From NCBI GenBank assembly GCA_020639155.1, contig JACKHF010000001.1, forward strand, positions 558,001 through 622,000: 64,000 nucleotides of DNA. The letters are read 5' to 3'. Positions 16,254 to 26,291 of this stretch are shown piece after piece. A program made the position numbers and the translations under genes. The notes beneath the pieces were generated by a model. That model searched no databases and was not told the origin of the DNA. It saw only the letters and a program-made list of their open reading frames with translations. Every line of letters starts with the position of its first letter. The stretch's first letter is position 1. The DNA is from Phycisphaeraceae bacterium. Its GTDB lineage: Bacteria > Planctomycetota > Phycisphaerae > Phycisphaerales > UBA1924.

Positions 16254-18394
16254 ACTCGTCTGAAGTTAAGCGACGCAAACCACTCCAGTGTGATCATTGC
16301 CAGCGCAGCGATCAGACACCACGGCCAGAGTTCGCGCTCAACATGTGCCCGAGCCCCGCGAAGTGCACCACGTTCGCCAATATCCAGCTCTGTCGGGCTT
16401 CGCATCAGTGTCTCCGTTGCACTGAGCAGGTTCACAGCGATCGGTTGCCATGCACCTGTCACCAGAGTTGGAGTAGCACCCGACTCCCCGATCTGATACA
16501 CACCCGCGCGGGAGAGCATGCCCAAGTGCGCAGCCATTTGGTTCGGTCCTGCCATATCGGCCCCTGTTATATTTTTTAGCACCGTCTCCTGCGCTCTCAT
16601 GCCGAACCATCGCACGAGTGAGAACGCACTCTGCACATCTGACATATTATCGCCACGACGTAAGGTAAACGCATTTTCTGCCGTCGTAAACGAAACACTG
16701 GCATTCGTCGGATCCGTGCCAGTGAGGGACTCCACCGCTGTCGCAAGGAAGATCGCAAATCCCACGTCCATCGGCCACGCACTGGTAGCGAGTTCAAGCC
16801 CCACAACACAATGCTTCACACCCTCGCGTTCGTGCAACAGCAGAACTGGGCCGCGTACACCTTGCCCAAGCACAGTTGTTCTGAACCCGTCAATCTGCGC
16901 TTTCATTGGCACACACACACCCGACACGCTATCGAGTGAAACGTCGCGCAGCAGCGGATGCCGACGATCCCACACAAGGATAGTTACTGGCTGTGCGGGA
17001 TCTGTCGTCCCTTCCGAGACAATGTCCGCGCCGAACGAGATCGTCGGCACAGTTGGAATGCGCGCAGGAGCAACTCGATCAAACACAATCATGTCCACAT
17101 TCGGTTGCGCCCCACCCTGTTCGAACCTGCGCCACGCTGTTTCGGTGATCATGTCGAGTCTTCGCTGTGGAAGTTCTGTGAGCACATCACCCACCAGCCA
17201 TGCAGCACCGCGAAGTTGGTTACCCTCTGCGAGTTCATCGTCGGGAACAACAAAGAGGATCGATGGCAGCCTCCCGGGCTGGAGCACGATGGATGCCTCA
17301 TTGTCTGCTTCAAGTGCATCGTTTGTGCGAAGTCGAACTGTCAATACGCCACCGCGCGGCGCACGAACTTCAAAGGTCTCCTGCGCAACCAACTCGTCAA
17401 AGATACCGACAATGCGGGATTCAAGCAGCGTGCCGTCGAGCCAAAGCTCAACCGGCACAGAGGGCAGTTCCACGGGGTCTGTCACAAATGTTCTTGCTTG
17501 AAACTGCGCCAGCACACGTGTCAACCCGGCATCGTTTGCATCCCTTCGCGCACTGATGTTTGTAATCCCAGCGTTCCACGTATGCTGAACAACAGTGTCG
17601 GGCTTCGGAGCGATCCGTTCGTAGCTGATACGCACATTCGACATCGCAGCCAGCTCAGCCATTGGCAAGCGCACTGAGGTTGTTTCACCCTCCAGTGTCG
17701 TCATTGTGCGATCAGCACCAAGATTGCCGCCGTCGGTCAGCAGCACAATGTGTGTTGGCAGCAGCTTCGGCGCTGCATCAGCAGTGTCAGATTCTGCTCC
17801 ATCTGTTTCACTCTGTGTGCGTTCTATCTGTGTTCGCACAATACCGGAGAGCAACTCAACCAGCGTGTCGATATCCGCTGGCTGATCCGTTTGTGAGATT
17901 GAACCGATGGCATCCTCAATCGCACGCCTGCCGTTGCTTGTCGGCACGATCAGTCTTGGCACAGCTGCAAAGTCAACAATCAACACGTCACCCTGCTCTG
18001 CTGTCTGCGCTGCGATAACGGCGATTGCCTTTGCTCGCTCAACCGCAACATCGAACCGCGATCGCTCCTGATCCATGTCCTGCGCAGCCATTGAAGCGGA
18101 ACTGTCAACAACAACAACCGTGCGTTCGCGATCCGCACGCGACTTGTTCAGCACTGGCCTTCCAAGCGCCAGCAGCAGCATGCTCAGCGCAAGCAGTTGG
18201 AGAAGGAGCGTCAGACTCGGCTGCAATAGTCGCCATGGCACATTGCCCTGCGTATCGCGCTGATTTGCAAACCAGAATCGGGTTGAACTCACCAGAAGCT
18301 CGCGCCGGCGCAGTTTCAGAAGGTACATTGCGATCAGTGCTGGCACGCACACGCATGCTGCAATAATCGCAGGAATCGGCGTGAGAAACGTCAT
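16238..18394 (-). CDS. BatA-like protein with von Willebrand A domain
   Basis: A 718-residue membrane protein. The N terminus matches the BatA family: a helix at residues 8-27, basic LLKLRRRELLVSSTRFW, and a second helix near 58-78 (LLLQLLALSMLLLALGRP). A VWA domain follows with the MIDAS start VVVDSSASM. Then come about 400 residues of beta-rich sequence and a C-terminal helix (LWPWCLIAALAMITLEWF). Such proteins are associated with stress tolerance and membrane complexes; the exact role is unknown. Its ATG overlaps the stop of rlmE by four bases (ATGA), so translation is probably coupled. It overlaps the cysteine dioxygenase stop at the other end. Confidence 0.85.
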   Translation of the reverse strand: MTFLTPIPAIIAACVCVPALIAMYLLKLRRRELLVSSTRFWFANQRDTQGNVPWRLLQPSLTLLLQLLALSMLLLALGRPVLNKSRADRERTVVVVDSSASMAAQDMDQERSRFDVAVERAKAIAVIAAQTAEQGDVLIVDFAAVPRLIVPTSNGRRAIEDAIGSISQTDQPADIDTLVELLSGIVRTQIERTQSETDGAESDTADAAPKLLPTHIVLLTDGGNLGADRTMTTLEGETTSVRLPMAELAAMSNVRISYERIAPKPDTVVQHTWNAGITNISARRDANDAGLTRVLAQFQARTFVTDPVELPSVPVELWLDGTLLESRIVGIFDELVAQETFEVRAPRGGVLTVRLRTNDALEADNEASIVLQPGRLPSILFVVPDDELAEGNQLRGAAWLVGDVLTELPQRRLDMITETAWRRFEQGGAQPNVDMIVFDRVAPARIPTVPTISFGADIVSEGTTDPAQPVTILVWDRRHPLLRDVSLDSVSGVCVPMKAQIDGFRTTVLGQGVRGPVLLLHEREGVKHCVVGLELATSAWPMDVGFAIFLATAVESLTGTDPTNASVSFTTAENAFTLRRGDNMSDVQSAFSLVRWFGMRAQETVLKNITGADMAGPNQMAAHLGMLSRAGVYQIGESGATPTLVTGAWQPIAVNLLSATETLMRSPTELDIGERGALRGARAHVERELWPWCLIAALAMITLEWFASLNFRRVQRAG

Positions 18395-19050
18395 TCGGTT
18401 TCAGCCTCGACCGATGCATCCGTCTGCATCGCATCGCCAACTTTTCTGATAGCTCCCTCGATCGGCCCTTTATAGTGCTCTCCAACGATGTATATCTCAC
18501 GCGAGATATCGCGGCTTGCCTTTGGCTTGAATCCCTTGACCTGCTTGAACACACGACTTGTCCGGTTCAGCAGCGGCTTGTACTCGCTGCCTTCGAACAC
18601 CTTCATCGCAAGCGACGAACCCGGCTGCACAAGCTCTGCGATCCGATTCAGAATCTCCTGGCAAAGCATGCACGAAACGAGATCATCGCCAGCACCGGAT
18701 GTGTTCGGTGCCATGTCGCTCACAACAACATCAAACTTGCCACCAGCAGCCTCGATGAGCGTATTGACATCAAATGTTCTTACATCGCCCTGAAATACGC
18801 GAACGTTTTTCTGGAACTTCTCGCGGACATCCTTCAGGTCGAGCCCGACTACGCGTCCGGTATTCCCCACAAGTTTCGATGCAACCTGCAGCCACGCGCC
18901 GGGCGCACAGCCCAGATCCAGCACGCGATACCCGGACTTTATCAACCTGAATCGCTCGTTGATCTGGATCAGCTTGTACGCACTGCGCGCAAGATACCCC
19001 TCTTCCTTGGCCTTTTTGAAATATTCATCGTGGAGCACGCGCTTTGCCAT
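18391..19050 (-). CDS. rlmE: 23S rRNA 2'-O-ribose uridine methyltransferase RlmE (FtsJ/RrmJ)
   Basis: A 219-residue SAM-dependent methyltransferase that modifies a uridine in the A-loop of 23S rRNA during 50S assembly. The K-D-K-E tetrad can be read: Lys in RSAYKL, Asp in SDMAPN, Lys in AMKVFEG and Glu in REIYIVG. The SAM motif LDLGCAPGAWLQVA is intact. Length matches the family. It is the first gene of a minus-strand pair, with its stop overlapping the BatA-like gene by four bases. A region of 190 bases upstream separates it from the divergent VIT/VWA gene. Identification is firm. Confidence 0.94.
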   Translation of the reverse strand: MAKRVLHDEYFKKAKEEGYLARSAYKLIQINERFRLIKSGYRVLDLGCAPGAWLQVASKLVGNTGRVVGLDLKDVREKFQKNVRVFQGDVRTFDVNTLIEAAGGKFDVVVSDMAPNTSGAGDDLVSCMLCQEILNRIAELVQPGSSLAMKVFEGSEYKPLLNRTSRVFKQVKGFKPKASRDISREIYIVGEHYKGPIEGAIRKVGDAMQTDASVEAETE

Positions 19051-19240
19051 GCGAGATGATAGAAGGGATCTGAACGGTGTCGCTATGCGTGTGACAGAAC
19101 GGTGACAAACAGGGTGGTTACATGGTAGTGACGCACTGAATGCCGACTTGACCGTATACCTGTATCAGTGAGAGTGTCGTTCGGCATTGTCACCAGTTAC
19201 ACCCATCCACGGAACACGAACCGGCCCGAGGCACATCACC

Positions 19241-21625
19241 ATGAAACACCCCCACCTTGCTCGTCATTCCAGGCACATCACACGACTGCTCGCCAGTGCT
19301 GCTGTCTTCGGAGCAGCACTCCCCGCACACGCAATGCAACCGGAGATTACCGAGGACACGTTCATCAGTGTCAACGTGATTGTGCCCCAGCGCCACGTTA
19401 TCACACCGCGCGACAACCGGTTCGGCTCTGTCGAGCTCAAGCAGGTGCAAGCAAAGGTTCAAATCGCTAACCAGATCGCAACGACCACACTCCGCATGGC
19501 TGTGTACAACCCTGGTGGTCGTATGGCAGAGGCGCAGCTCCTGCTGCCTGTGCCAGAGGGTGCAACAGTCAAGCACTTCGAGCTTGAAGGTCTTGGCGAA
19601 GAGGGGATCGCAAAGATCCTGCCACGCGACGAGGCACGTCGCATGTACGAAGCAATCGTCGCTAAGGCAATCGATCCCGGACTGCTCGAGTTTGTTGGTT
19701 ATAACCTCATCAAGTCGTCCGTGTTCCCTGTACAGCCGGGACAACAGCAGTTTGCGACCGTTGTCTACGAGCAGGTGCTGGCTGCGGAATCCGGACGCAT
19801 CGATTACATGCTTCCTCGCACCGAAGCGCTCGAAGCAACCGGCGTCGCATGGACATTCGACATCGACATCATCTCGAACGACCCGGTTTCGACCGTCTAC
19901 TCACCCACCCATGATCTTGACATCAAGAAGATCAGCTCAAGCCATGTTCGCGCAAACGTCCCCTCAAGGTCTGCCAACCAGAATAATGGCGCGTTCCGTT
20001 TGTCGTATCTCATCGCTCGGAACAACTCAGATCAGATCACCGCATCACTCATGGCCTATCCCGATCCGCAAATCAACGGTGGCAAGGGGGGGTACTTCCT
20101 CATGATCGCTGGTCTGCCCGATGAGGCAGACAGGCCAAAGGTCAAGCGCGAGGTCACACTGGTCATCGATCGCTCCGGCTCGATGCGCGGTGAGAAGATC
20201 GAGCAGGCACGCGAAGCGGCGCTGCAGGTCATCGAAGCGCTCGACGAGGGCGAGGCATTCAACATCATTGATTATTCAACTAGTGTTGAGATGTTCGCGT
20301 CAAAGCCGGTGATCAAATCGAGCGAGACCATCGCTCAGGCACGAGAATATCTCGCATCACTCACACCCAATGGCGGCACCAACATCCACGACGCGCTGAT
20401 CGAAGCGCTCCGCCAGCCCGCGACGGATGCCATGCTCCCTATGGTGCTGTTCCTGACAGACGGACTGCCGACCATTGGTGTTCGGAACGAAAAAGAGATT
20501 GTTGATGCAGCCAAGGCGGGCAATCCACACAACCGGCGCATCTTCACCTTTGGTGTTGGTGTTGATGTGAACGCACCGCTCCTTCGCACAATCGCAGATG
20601 GTGCGCGTGCAACATCCACATTTGTTCTTCCAAATGAAGATGTGGAGGTGAAGATCGGGCAGGTCTTTACCAGATTGTCAGGTCCTGTCCTTGCATCGCC
20701 CACGCTCGTTGCGCTCGGAGCGGACGGCACGAGAAACACACGCCACGTGCGCGACATGATTCCCGGCACCATTCCCGACCTGTTCGAAGGTGACCAACTC
20801 ATCGTCCTGGGCCAGTACACGGACGACAAGGATCTGAAGCTGCAACTCTCCGGGGAGTTCTATGGCGTGCAGCGTGCATTCCAGATGAGCTTTGATTTGA
20901 CAAAGGCTTCCACAGAGCATGCGTATGTGCCGCGTCTGTGGGCGAGCAGAAAGATCGCAACACTGATCTCTGAAATCCGTGCGATGGGCGCCGGCGGATA
21001 TGGATCGACACCTGCAACCGCTGACCCAAGGTTCAACGAGCTTGTTGACGAGATCGTGCGTCTGAGCACCCGCTGGGGTGTGCTCACCGAGTACACAGCG
21101 TTTCTCGCTGCGGATGATGAGATGTCACTCGCGCTGGGTAGCGAGGTTTGGCGTGGACCGCACACACGCGCATTCAATGGAGCGCCTCCAGCGGAGGGTG
21201 CCTCGCCCCCCTCATCCGCACCTGCACGAGAGATTGCCCGCTCGGAACTGGATGCCAAGGCGGTCGCAAAGCGAGACGGTTCTGAAGCGATCAGCCAGGA
21301 GATGAACATCGGGTACATGGAACGCCAAGCTGTTCTGAACACAAACAATGACATGATCACGAGGGACATGCGCCGCGTGTCAACAGCCAATGTTCGCCAG
21401 ATAGCGGACCGGTCGCTGTACATGAGAAACGCGCGATGGATCGACGCAGATCTGCTCGACAAAGAAGCAGAAGACCCAGAACAGATTATCGATCTTGGTT
21501 CTGACGAGTTCTTCACCTTTGCGGTTGATCTTGCAAAGCAGAACCGCCAGGGCTTGCTCGCGCTGAACAACGACCTGTACCTGATATATCAGGGCAAGCG
21601 CACGCTCGTCAGGTTCCAGGAATAG
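19241..21625 (+). CDS. secreted VIT and VWA domain protein
   Basis: A 794-residue exported protein. It has a signal peptide at residues 1-30 (basic start, then LLASAAVFGAALPAHA), a VIT domain at about 35-165 (NVIVPQRHVITP; LLLPVPEGATVKHFELEG), and a VWA domain from about 300 with a full MIDAS (VIDRSGSMRGEK). These domains together resemble inter-alpha-trypsin inhibitor heavy chains and the bacterial marine-proteobacterial sortase target group; here there is no sortase motif. The C-terminal 200 residues contain a helical, charged region. The start is ATG 19241, which exposes the signal peptide; the frame is open 54 bases further upstream. It is followed 66 bases later by a second secreted VWA protein, suggesting a shared transcript. 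Confidence 0.88.
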   Translation: MKHPHLARHSRHITRLLASAAVFGAALPAHAMQPEITEDTFISVNVIVPQRHVITPRDNRFGSVELKQVQAKVQIANQIATTTLRMAVYNPGGRMAEAQLLLPVPEGATVKHFELEGLGEEGIAKILPRDEARRMYEAIVAKAIDPGLLEFVGYNLIKSSVFPVQPGQQQFATVVYEQVLAAESGRIDYMLPRTEALEATGVAWTFDIDIISNDPVSTVYSPTHDLDIKKISSSHVRANVPSRSANQNNGAFRLSYLIARNNSDQITASLMAYPDPQINGGKGGYFLMIAGLPDEADRPKVKREVTLVIDRSGSMRGEKIEQAREAALQVIEALDEGEAFNIIDYSTSVEMFASKPVIKSSETIAQAREYLASLTPNGGTNIHDALIEALRQPATDAMLPMVLFLTDGLPTIGVRNEKEIVDAAKAGNPHNRRIFTFGVGVDVNAPLLRTIADGARATSTFVLPNEDVEVKIGQVFTRLSGPVLASPTLVALGADGTRNTRHVRDMIPGTIPDLFEGDQLIVLGQYTDDKDLKLQLSGEFYGVQRAFQMSFDLTKASTEHAYVPRLWASRKIATLISEIRAMGAGGYGSTPATADPRFNELVDEIVRLSTRWGVLTEYTAFLAADDEMSLALGSEVWRGPHTRAFNGAPPAEGASPPSSAPAREIARSELDAKAVAKRDGSEAISQEMNIGYMERQAVLNTNNDMITRDMRRVSTANVRQIADRSLYMRNARWIDADLLDKEAEDPEQIIDLGSDEFFTFAVDLAKQNRQGLLALNNDLYLIYQGKRTLVRFQE

Positions 21626-21691
21626 ATGTGTGATCCACTGATAGAAACATCACAACACCACACGAACACACCATCCACACGGAGTTTGAAT

Positions 21692-22969
21692 ATGAAACGC
21701 ACAACAATGACAGCAGTTGCAGCAGGACTTGCCATCACCTCGATCGCAGCGGCGCAGCCGACCGATACCACGATCAACGTCATACCGATACGAGATGTTC
21801 CGAATATCGAACTGATTCGTCCTTCGCCCAAAGTGCCGCTTCAAGTGCTCGAACACGATACGCAGCCCGTGATTGAGGTTGTCTTTGTGCTCGACACAAC
21901 CGGGTCCATGGGCGGATTGATCGAGGGCGCAAAGCAGAAGATCTGGTCCATTGCAAACATGATGTCCACCGGCAATCCTGCACCGAAAATTCGCATCGGA
22001 CTTGTCGGATATCGTGATCGATCAGACGCATACATCACAACGGCTGTCCCGATGGCGGATGACCTTGATCTTGTCTATGCGAAACTGACCGAGTTTCAGG
22101 CTGCTGGTGGTGGCGATGGACCGGAGAGTGTGAACCAGGCCCTCGCTGAAGCTGTCAACGACACACAATGGTCCGATGGTGACAGCGTACTGCGCATCGT
22201 CTATCTCGTTGGCGATGCTCCACCACACATGGACTATCAGGACGACATCAAGTACCCGCAGACCTGCGAAGCTGCCGCACGAAAGGGAATCATCATCAAC
22301 ACCATCCAGTGCGGAATGATGAGCGAAACAGCACCAGTCTGGAAGGAAATAGCAAAAAGTGCCGAGGGTGAGTACTTTGCCATTGAGCAGTCTGGCGGCG
22401 TTGTTGCAGTCACAACACCGTACGACGAGGAACTCGCACAGCTCGGTGTTGATCTTCGTGCAACAAACCTCTATTACGGCGACAGAGAAATGAACATGCG
22501 TCAGCAGGCCCGTGAAGAGCTTGCGACAAGGAACGACAAGGCTATCGCAGATCGACCGGCAGCTGCAGCTGAGCGTGCTGCGTATCTCGCATCCGGTGCT
22601 GGCGGCGCATCGCTCGGTGCAGAGCAGGAGCTCCTGCGCGATATCTCTGAAGGCACCGTCAAGCTCGTCGATGTAAAGGATGACGAGCTTCCAGATGTCA
22701 TGCAATCCATGAATGAATCCGAACGCGAAGCATACGTGAAGGATCAGTTGCACAGACGCGAGCAGATTGCATTGCGAATCAACGATCTGAACGCAAAGCG
22801 CACTGAGTTTATGAAGAATGAGCTGGTGAAGAATGGGCCGGTTTCATCGTTTGATACCAGCGTGCTCGAAGCGATGCGCAAGCAGGCGGTTCGTGCCGGC
22901 ATTGAGTACAGGGAAGAAACACCGTCGCCATCCGAAAAAGAACTCGAAAAGGACAATGGCGACAAGTAG
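21692..22969 (+). CDS. secreted VWA domain protein
   Basis: A 425-residue protein with a signal peptide (MKRTTMTAVAAGLAITSIAAAQ) and one VWA domain at about residues 60-250, opening FVLDTTGSMGGLIEGAK. The metal-site aspartate and serine are present. The C-terminal third is charged and helical (EREAYVKDQLHRREQIALRI) and ends in a Lys/Glu-rich stretch. The start is supported by GGAG at 21681-21684, eight bases before ATG 21692. It lies downstream of the VIT/VWA gene and upstream of the two-component pair. VWA domains bind proteins through a divalent metal; the partner is unknown. A related family is annotated only as vWA domain-containing. Confidence 0.85.
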   Translation: MKRTTMTAVAAGLAITSIAAAQPTDTTINVIPIRDVPNIELIRPSPKVPLQVLEHDTQPVIEVVFVLDTTGSMGGLIEGAKQKIWSIANMMSTGNPAPKIRIGLVGYRDRSDAYITTAVPMADDLDLVYAKLTEFQAAGGGDGPESVNQALAEAVNDTQWSDGDSVLRIVYLVGDAPPHMDYQDDIKYPQTCEAAARKGIIINTIQCGMMSETAPVWKEIAKSAEGEYFAIEQSGGVVAVTTPYDEELAQLGVDLRATNLYYGDREMNMRQQAREELATRNDKAIADRPAAAAERAAYLASGAGGASLGAEQELLRDISEGTVKLVDVKDDELPDVMQSMNESEREAYVKDQLHRREQIALRINDLNAKRTEFMKNELVKNGPVSSFDTSVLEAMRKQAVRAGIEYREETPSPSEKELEKDNGDK

Positions 22970-23015
22970 TACACCCCGCGATGGCAGGCATGATCTCCGC
23001 TTGCCACGACACCAC

Positions 23016-23053
23016 GACCCGCTCCAGCGTCCTGGATGATGCTGGAGCGGTCG
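23016..23053 (+). terminator. candidate terminator hairpin
   Basis: GACCCGCTCCAGC and GCTGGAGCGGTC pair over 12 bases with one bulged C and a 12-base loop, 47 bases after the stop of the VWA gene. There is no T-run, so this may be a transcript-end stabiliser rather than an intrinsic terminator. It separates the VWA genes from the two-component operon. Confidence 0.5.
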
Positions 23054-23120
23054 TTCCGCAAAGAAGGATCCTCCGTTTCGCCGATGAAGACCATTCAGCA
23101 ACAGAGCAAAGGAGCAACCC

Positions 23121-23867
23121 ATGCCGATGGGCACCGTGCTGGTCGTAGAGGATGACACGTCAATCCGCAAGGGTGTTGTCGATACGCTTACATTCGCAGG
23201 CTATCGCGCAATCGAAGCCAAGGACGGGCGTGAGGGTTTGTCCGCAGCGTTTGCGACGAATATCGACATCATCCTGCTCGACATCCTGATGCCGCACGTT
23301 GACGGTCTGACCGTGCTCAAGGAGGTTCGTGCAAGCAGGCCCACGCTGCCCATCATCATGCTCACCGCGCGAGGCGAAGATTCGGATGTCGTCACTGGGT
23401 TGAAGCTCGGCGCGGACGACTATGTCGTCAAACCCTTCAGCGCGACGCAACTACTCGCGCGTATAGAGGCGGTGCTCCGGCGCAGCGCAGAACGCCCCAC
23501 GCATCTGAATCAGTTGTGCATCGCAGGGATCACCATCGATTTCGAGCGCCGAGAACTGACACAGTCCGATGGCACCAAGATTGTGCTCCCGCAGCGCGAA
23601 TCAGAAGTGCTCTCGTACCTTGCAGCCCATCGTGGACGCGCGATCAGCCGCGACGAACTGCTCAAAAGAGTCTGGGGTGTCGACCCGCGAGGCGTGCGCA
23701 CACGAACAGTCGATATGACCATCGCACGACTACGCGAGCAGCTCGGCGACGATCCAACCGAACCGCGCGTCATTGTCACAGTCAGGGGAAGAGGGTACAT
23801 GCTCATCAAGGAGAACGAGTCAGAAACAAACGCGTTTACGGAAGGAACGCAGCAGGACAGCGCATAA
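23121..23867 (+). CDS. response regulator, OmpR/PhoB family
   Basis: A 248-residue two-domain regulator. The receiver domain has the acidic pair VVEDD at residues 8-12, the phosphorylation site Asp54 in LLDILMP, the Thr in MLTARGED and Lys in VVKPF. The C-terminal winged helix (about 135-228) carries the usual LPQRESEVLSYLA and RTVDMTIARLREQLGDD sequences and would bind DNA. A strong AAAGGAG at 23108-23114 sets the start at 23121. Only 2 bases separate its stop from the histidine kinase start, so the pair is one operon. Target genes are not evident; the VWA genes just upstream are an obvious guess without direct support. Confidence 0.93.
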   Translation: MPMGTVLVVEDDTSIRKGVVDTLTFAGYRAIEAKDGREGLSAAFATNIDIILLDILMPHVDGLTVLKEVRASRPTLPIIMLTARGEDSDVVTGLKLGADDYVVKPFSATQLLARIEAVLRRSAERPTHLNQLCIAGITIDFERRELTQSDGTKIVLPQRESEVLSYLAAHRGRAISRDELLKRVWGVDPRGVRTRTVDMTIARLREQLGDDPTEPRVIVTVRGRGYMLIKENESETNAFTEGTQQDSA

Positions 23868-23869
23868 CC

Positions 23870-25969
23870 ATGTCCACAATCGGCCGAATCAACCTCAGCA
23901 AGATCAGGGATGCACGGGCCTGGCTGGTCTTTGCATTGTGCGCGCTTGCTTCTGCAGCAGCACTCGCATGGGTCAGTGTACGTGCGCTGCAGCTTGAAAC
24001 CGGTGAGAAGCAGGCTCGCGCCAACGCAACGTTTCAGGAAAAGGTCAGGCTCGCACTCTGGCGAATGGACTCAACCGTCGCGCCGATCCTTGCCGTGGAA
24101 GCCTCACGCCCCTACTTCCATTATCGCAGTTTCTACCCCGCTGACCGTGCGGTCACACGCCTCCTCGAAGACATCACGCCTGGCGAGATTCTGGTGCCAT
24201 CTCCACTGCTTGAGGGTGCTGGCGAGTACATCCGTCTGCACTTCCAGATTGAAGCGGACGGCACTGTCACCTCACCACAAGCGCCCAGCGGCAATCTGCT
24301 CGATCTCGCGGAAGGGCAGCACGTCGCACCAGCACAGGTTGAAACAGCGATACAGCGGCTTGATAAGCTCACCGTGCTTGTCCGCGGCGCAGAGCCGACG
24401 ACCGATGGAATGCACATGCTTGGATTTGAAGAGCGCGAGAAACAATCCGAAAGCTTCGAAGATCCGTTCGGCGCAGTGCCAAGCAGTGCAAGCCTCACAC
24501 CAAAGAACGAACAGTCAATACCTCCCGGCTTTGTTCCTGAAAGGCAGGCGCAAACACGCGCGCTCCAACCACCAACAGAACCAGCAACGACCGATGATGC
24601 AAGCAACGCCAGAAGACGGTATGCATATAAGGATGAGGACGCGTCGCTACGGGAAAAGCTGATAAACGACGCGCAGACACGCAACAGTCCAAACGATCGG
24701 TCGGATTCGGAATCTGCACGCGACCAAGCCGTATTTCTGACTCAATCTCCATCCCCTGCGCTGGACGAGAGCACCCTTGGTGTGGATATGAACCAGACAG
24801 GACTGACTGCCAAAGCAATCGGTTCACCTTACGACAAACTCCCTGTGACGATGCTGGCGCAGACGGATATCACACAGGAACCATTTGTCGCCCAGTGGCG
24901 ATCGGGTCTGCCCGGATCACCAGAACTGCTGTTCACACGTCGCATCATGTTCGCAAATCAAACGCTGACACAGGGGTTCTGGATCGATTGGCCAGCGCTT
25001 GAAAAGGAGTTGCTCCAGTCTGCACGGTCTCTCCTTCCGGATGCCACTCTCGTACCGATCTACGAAGCATCGCAACGAGAAGCTTTCAGAAACCAGGGCA
25101 GACTGCTCGCAACTGTTCCCGTTGTGTTCGAGCCAGGGACACCAGCGCCTGTCAGCGCATCAATGTTCTCTCCGACTCGTCTCGGACTGCTTGTCGCGTG
25201 GTTGAGTCTGATTGCAGCAGCTGTCGGCATCGGCGTTGTGCTGCGAAAGAGCATGGAACTCGCCGAGCGTCGCGGGCGATTCGTCTCGGCAGTCACGCAC
25301 GAACTCCGCACGCCGCTCACCTCGTTCTGCCTGTACACAGATCTGCTCGCCCACGACATGGTCAAGGACGAGGAAGCAAAGACGCGATCACTCGATACGC
25401 TCCACCGTGAAGCGCAGCGCCTCGCTGGCATTGTCGAGAACGTGCTGGCGTACGCACGGCTTGGCAAGCAGAAACGCACACGCAGCCTCTCACGTACGCC
25501 TGTCATTCCCACAATACAGCGGATGATGCCAACACTCAACGATGCAGCGGAACGTGCTGATATGCAGCTCATGCTCGACATACCCGAAGCACTTGAGGGA
25601 ACATCTGTCACAGCAGACGAGACGACGGTTGAACGCATCTGTGCAAATCTTGTTGACAATGCCTGCAAGTATGGCAAACCAGATCGTGACGACATCGAGC
25701 CAGCGATCGAGATCTCCGTGCAGCACGCCGAACGAAACATGGTCGAGATCTGTGTGCGTGACTTCGGCCCGGGCGTGCCTGCACACGAGCATACGCGCAT
25801 CTTCAAGCCGTTCGAACAGGTTGAGCGCGATGGAAAAGCCGAAGGGCTCGGGCTCGGACTTGCACTCTCACGACAACTCGCCCAGCAGTTTGGGGGTGAC
25901 TTGATCTATCGCGATGCCGATGGAGGTGGCGCCCTGTTCATCCTCAGGCTCGTCAGGGCTGCCAGTTGA
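23870..25969 (+). CDS. membrane sensor histidine kinase
   Basis: A 699-residue kinase. The first transmembrane helix is at residues 13-36 and the second at about 428-450 (LGLLVAWLSLIAAAVGIGVVL), enclosing a periplasmic sensor region of nearly 400 residues. That region has a long low-complexity stretch rich in Gln, Ser, Asp and Pro in its middle and matches no sensor fold I know. The dimerisation domain has the phospho-acceptor His477 in AVTHELRTPLTSF; the ATPase domain has NLVDNACKYG, DFGPGVP and GLGLGLALS. The longest open frame starts at 23516 inside the regulator gene in another frame; ATG 23870, directly after the regulator stop, is the true start. It phosphorylates the regulator encoded upstream. 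Confidence 0.93.
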   Translation: MSTIGRINLSKIRDARAWLVFALCALASAAALAWVSVRALQLETGEKQARANATFQEKVRLALWRMDSTVAPILAVEASRPYFHYRSFYPADRAVTRLLEDITPGEILVPSPLLEGAGEYIRLHFQIEADGTVTSPQAPSGNLLDLAEGQHVAPAQVETAIQRLDKLTVLVRGAEPTTDGMHMLGFEEREKQSESFEDPFGAVPSSASLTPKNEQSIPPGFVPERQAQTRALQPPTEPATTDDASNARRRYAYKDEDASLREKLINDAQTRNSPNDRSDSESARDQAVFLTQSPSPALDESTLGVDMNQTGLTAKAIGSPYDKLPVTMLAQTDITQEPFVAQWRSGLPGSPELLFTRRIMFANQTLTQGFWIDWPALEKELLQSARSLLPDATLVPIYEASQREAFRNQGRLLATVPVVFEPGTPAPVSASMFSPTRLGLLVAWLSLIAAAVGIGVVLRKSMELAERRGRFVSAVTHELRTPLTSFCLYTDLLAHDMVKDEEAKTRSLDTLHREAQRLAGIVENVLAYARLGKQKRTRSLSRTPVIPTIQRMMPTLNDAAERADMQLMLDIPEALEGTSVTADETTVERICANLVDNACKYGKPDRDDIEPAIEISVQHAERNMVEICVRDFGPGVPAHEHTRIFKPFEQVERDGKAEGLGLGLALSRQLAQQFGGDLIYRDADGGGALFILRLVRAAS

Positions 25970-26077
25970 TAGGTAGGTCTCTGCGCCGATCCAGCCCGTC
26001 TCAGGATTGATCCTGCAGCCCACGAAGCTAAACTCTCGACCCGCGACTCGTCGAACCGACAAAGGTCGCACACATCC

Positions 26078-26151
26078 GGGCCTATAGCTCAGCTGGCTAG
26101 AGCGCACCCCTGATAAGGGTGAGGTCACAGGTTCGAGTCCTGTTAGGCCCA
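26078..26151 (+). tRNA. tRNA-Ile (GAT)
   Basis: A 74-base cloverleaf. The acceptor stem GGGCCTA pairs with TAGGCCC. The D-arm is GCTCAGCTGGCTAGAGC. The anticodon arm is CACCC-CTGATAA-GGGTG, with anticodon GAT at 26112-26114. The T-arm is ACAGG-TTCGAGT-CCTGT and the discriminator is A. CCA is not encoded. The tRNA stands alone rather than between rRNA genes. Confidence 0.96.
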
Positions 26152-26291
26152 TTTCTTCATGCCAAGTTCTACCGTAGCAACGCTCTTCTAACAGCCTTTT
26201 TTTACTGAAATCAATGTTCTTGTTCAAAATTTGCAAAGACCGAACTCCAAAACATGCTAGTCTGAAATAGTCCTGCATCTTCGCAGTTTAT

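Noticed and set aside
16518..17501. Long plus-strand open frame (327 residues) inside the BatA-like gene
   Set aside because: It is antisense to a well-supported VWA gene, Ser/Thr/Arg-rich, and has no domain or ribosome site.
23516..23869. Upstream extension of the histidine kinase frame
   Set aside because: It overlaps the response regulator gene in another frame and is Arg/His-rich; ATG 23870 directly follows the regulator stop.
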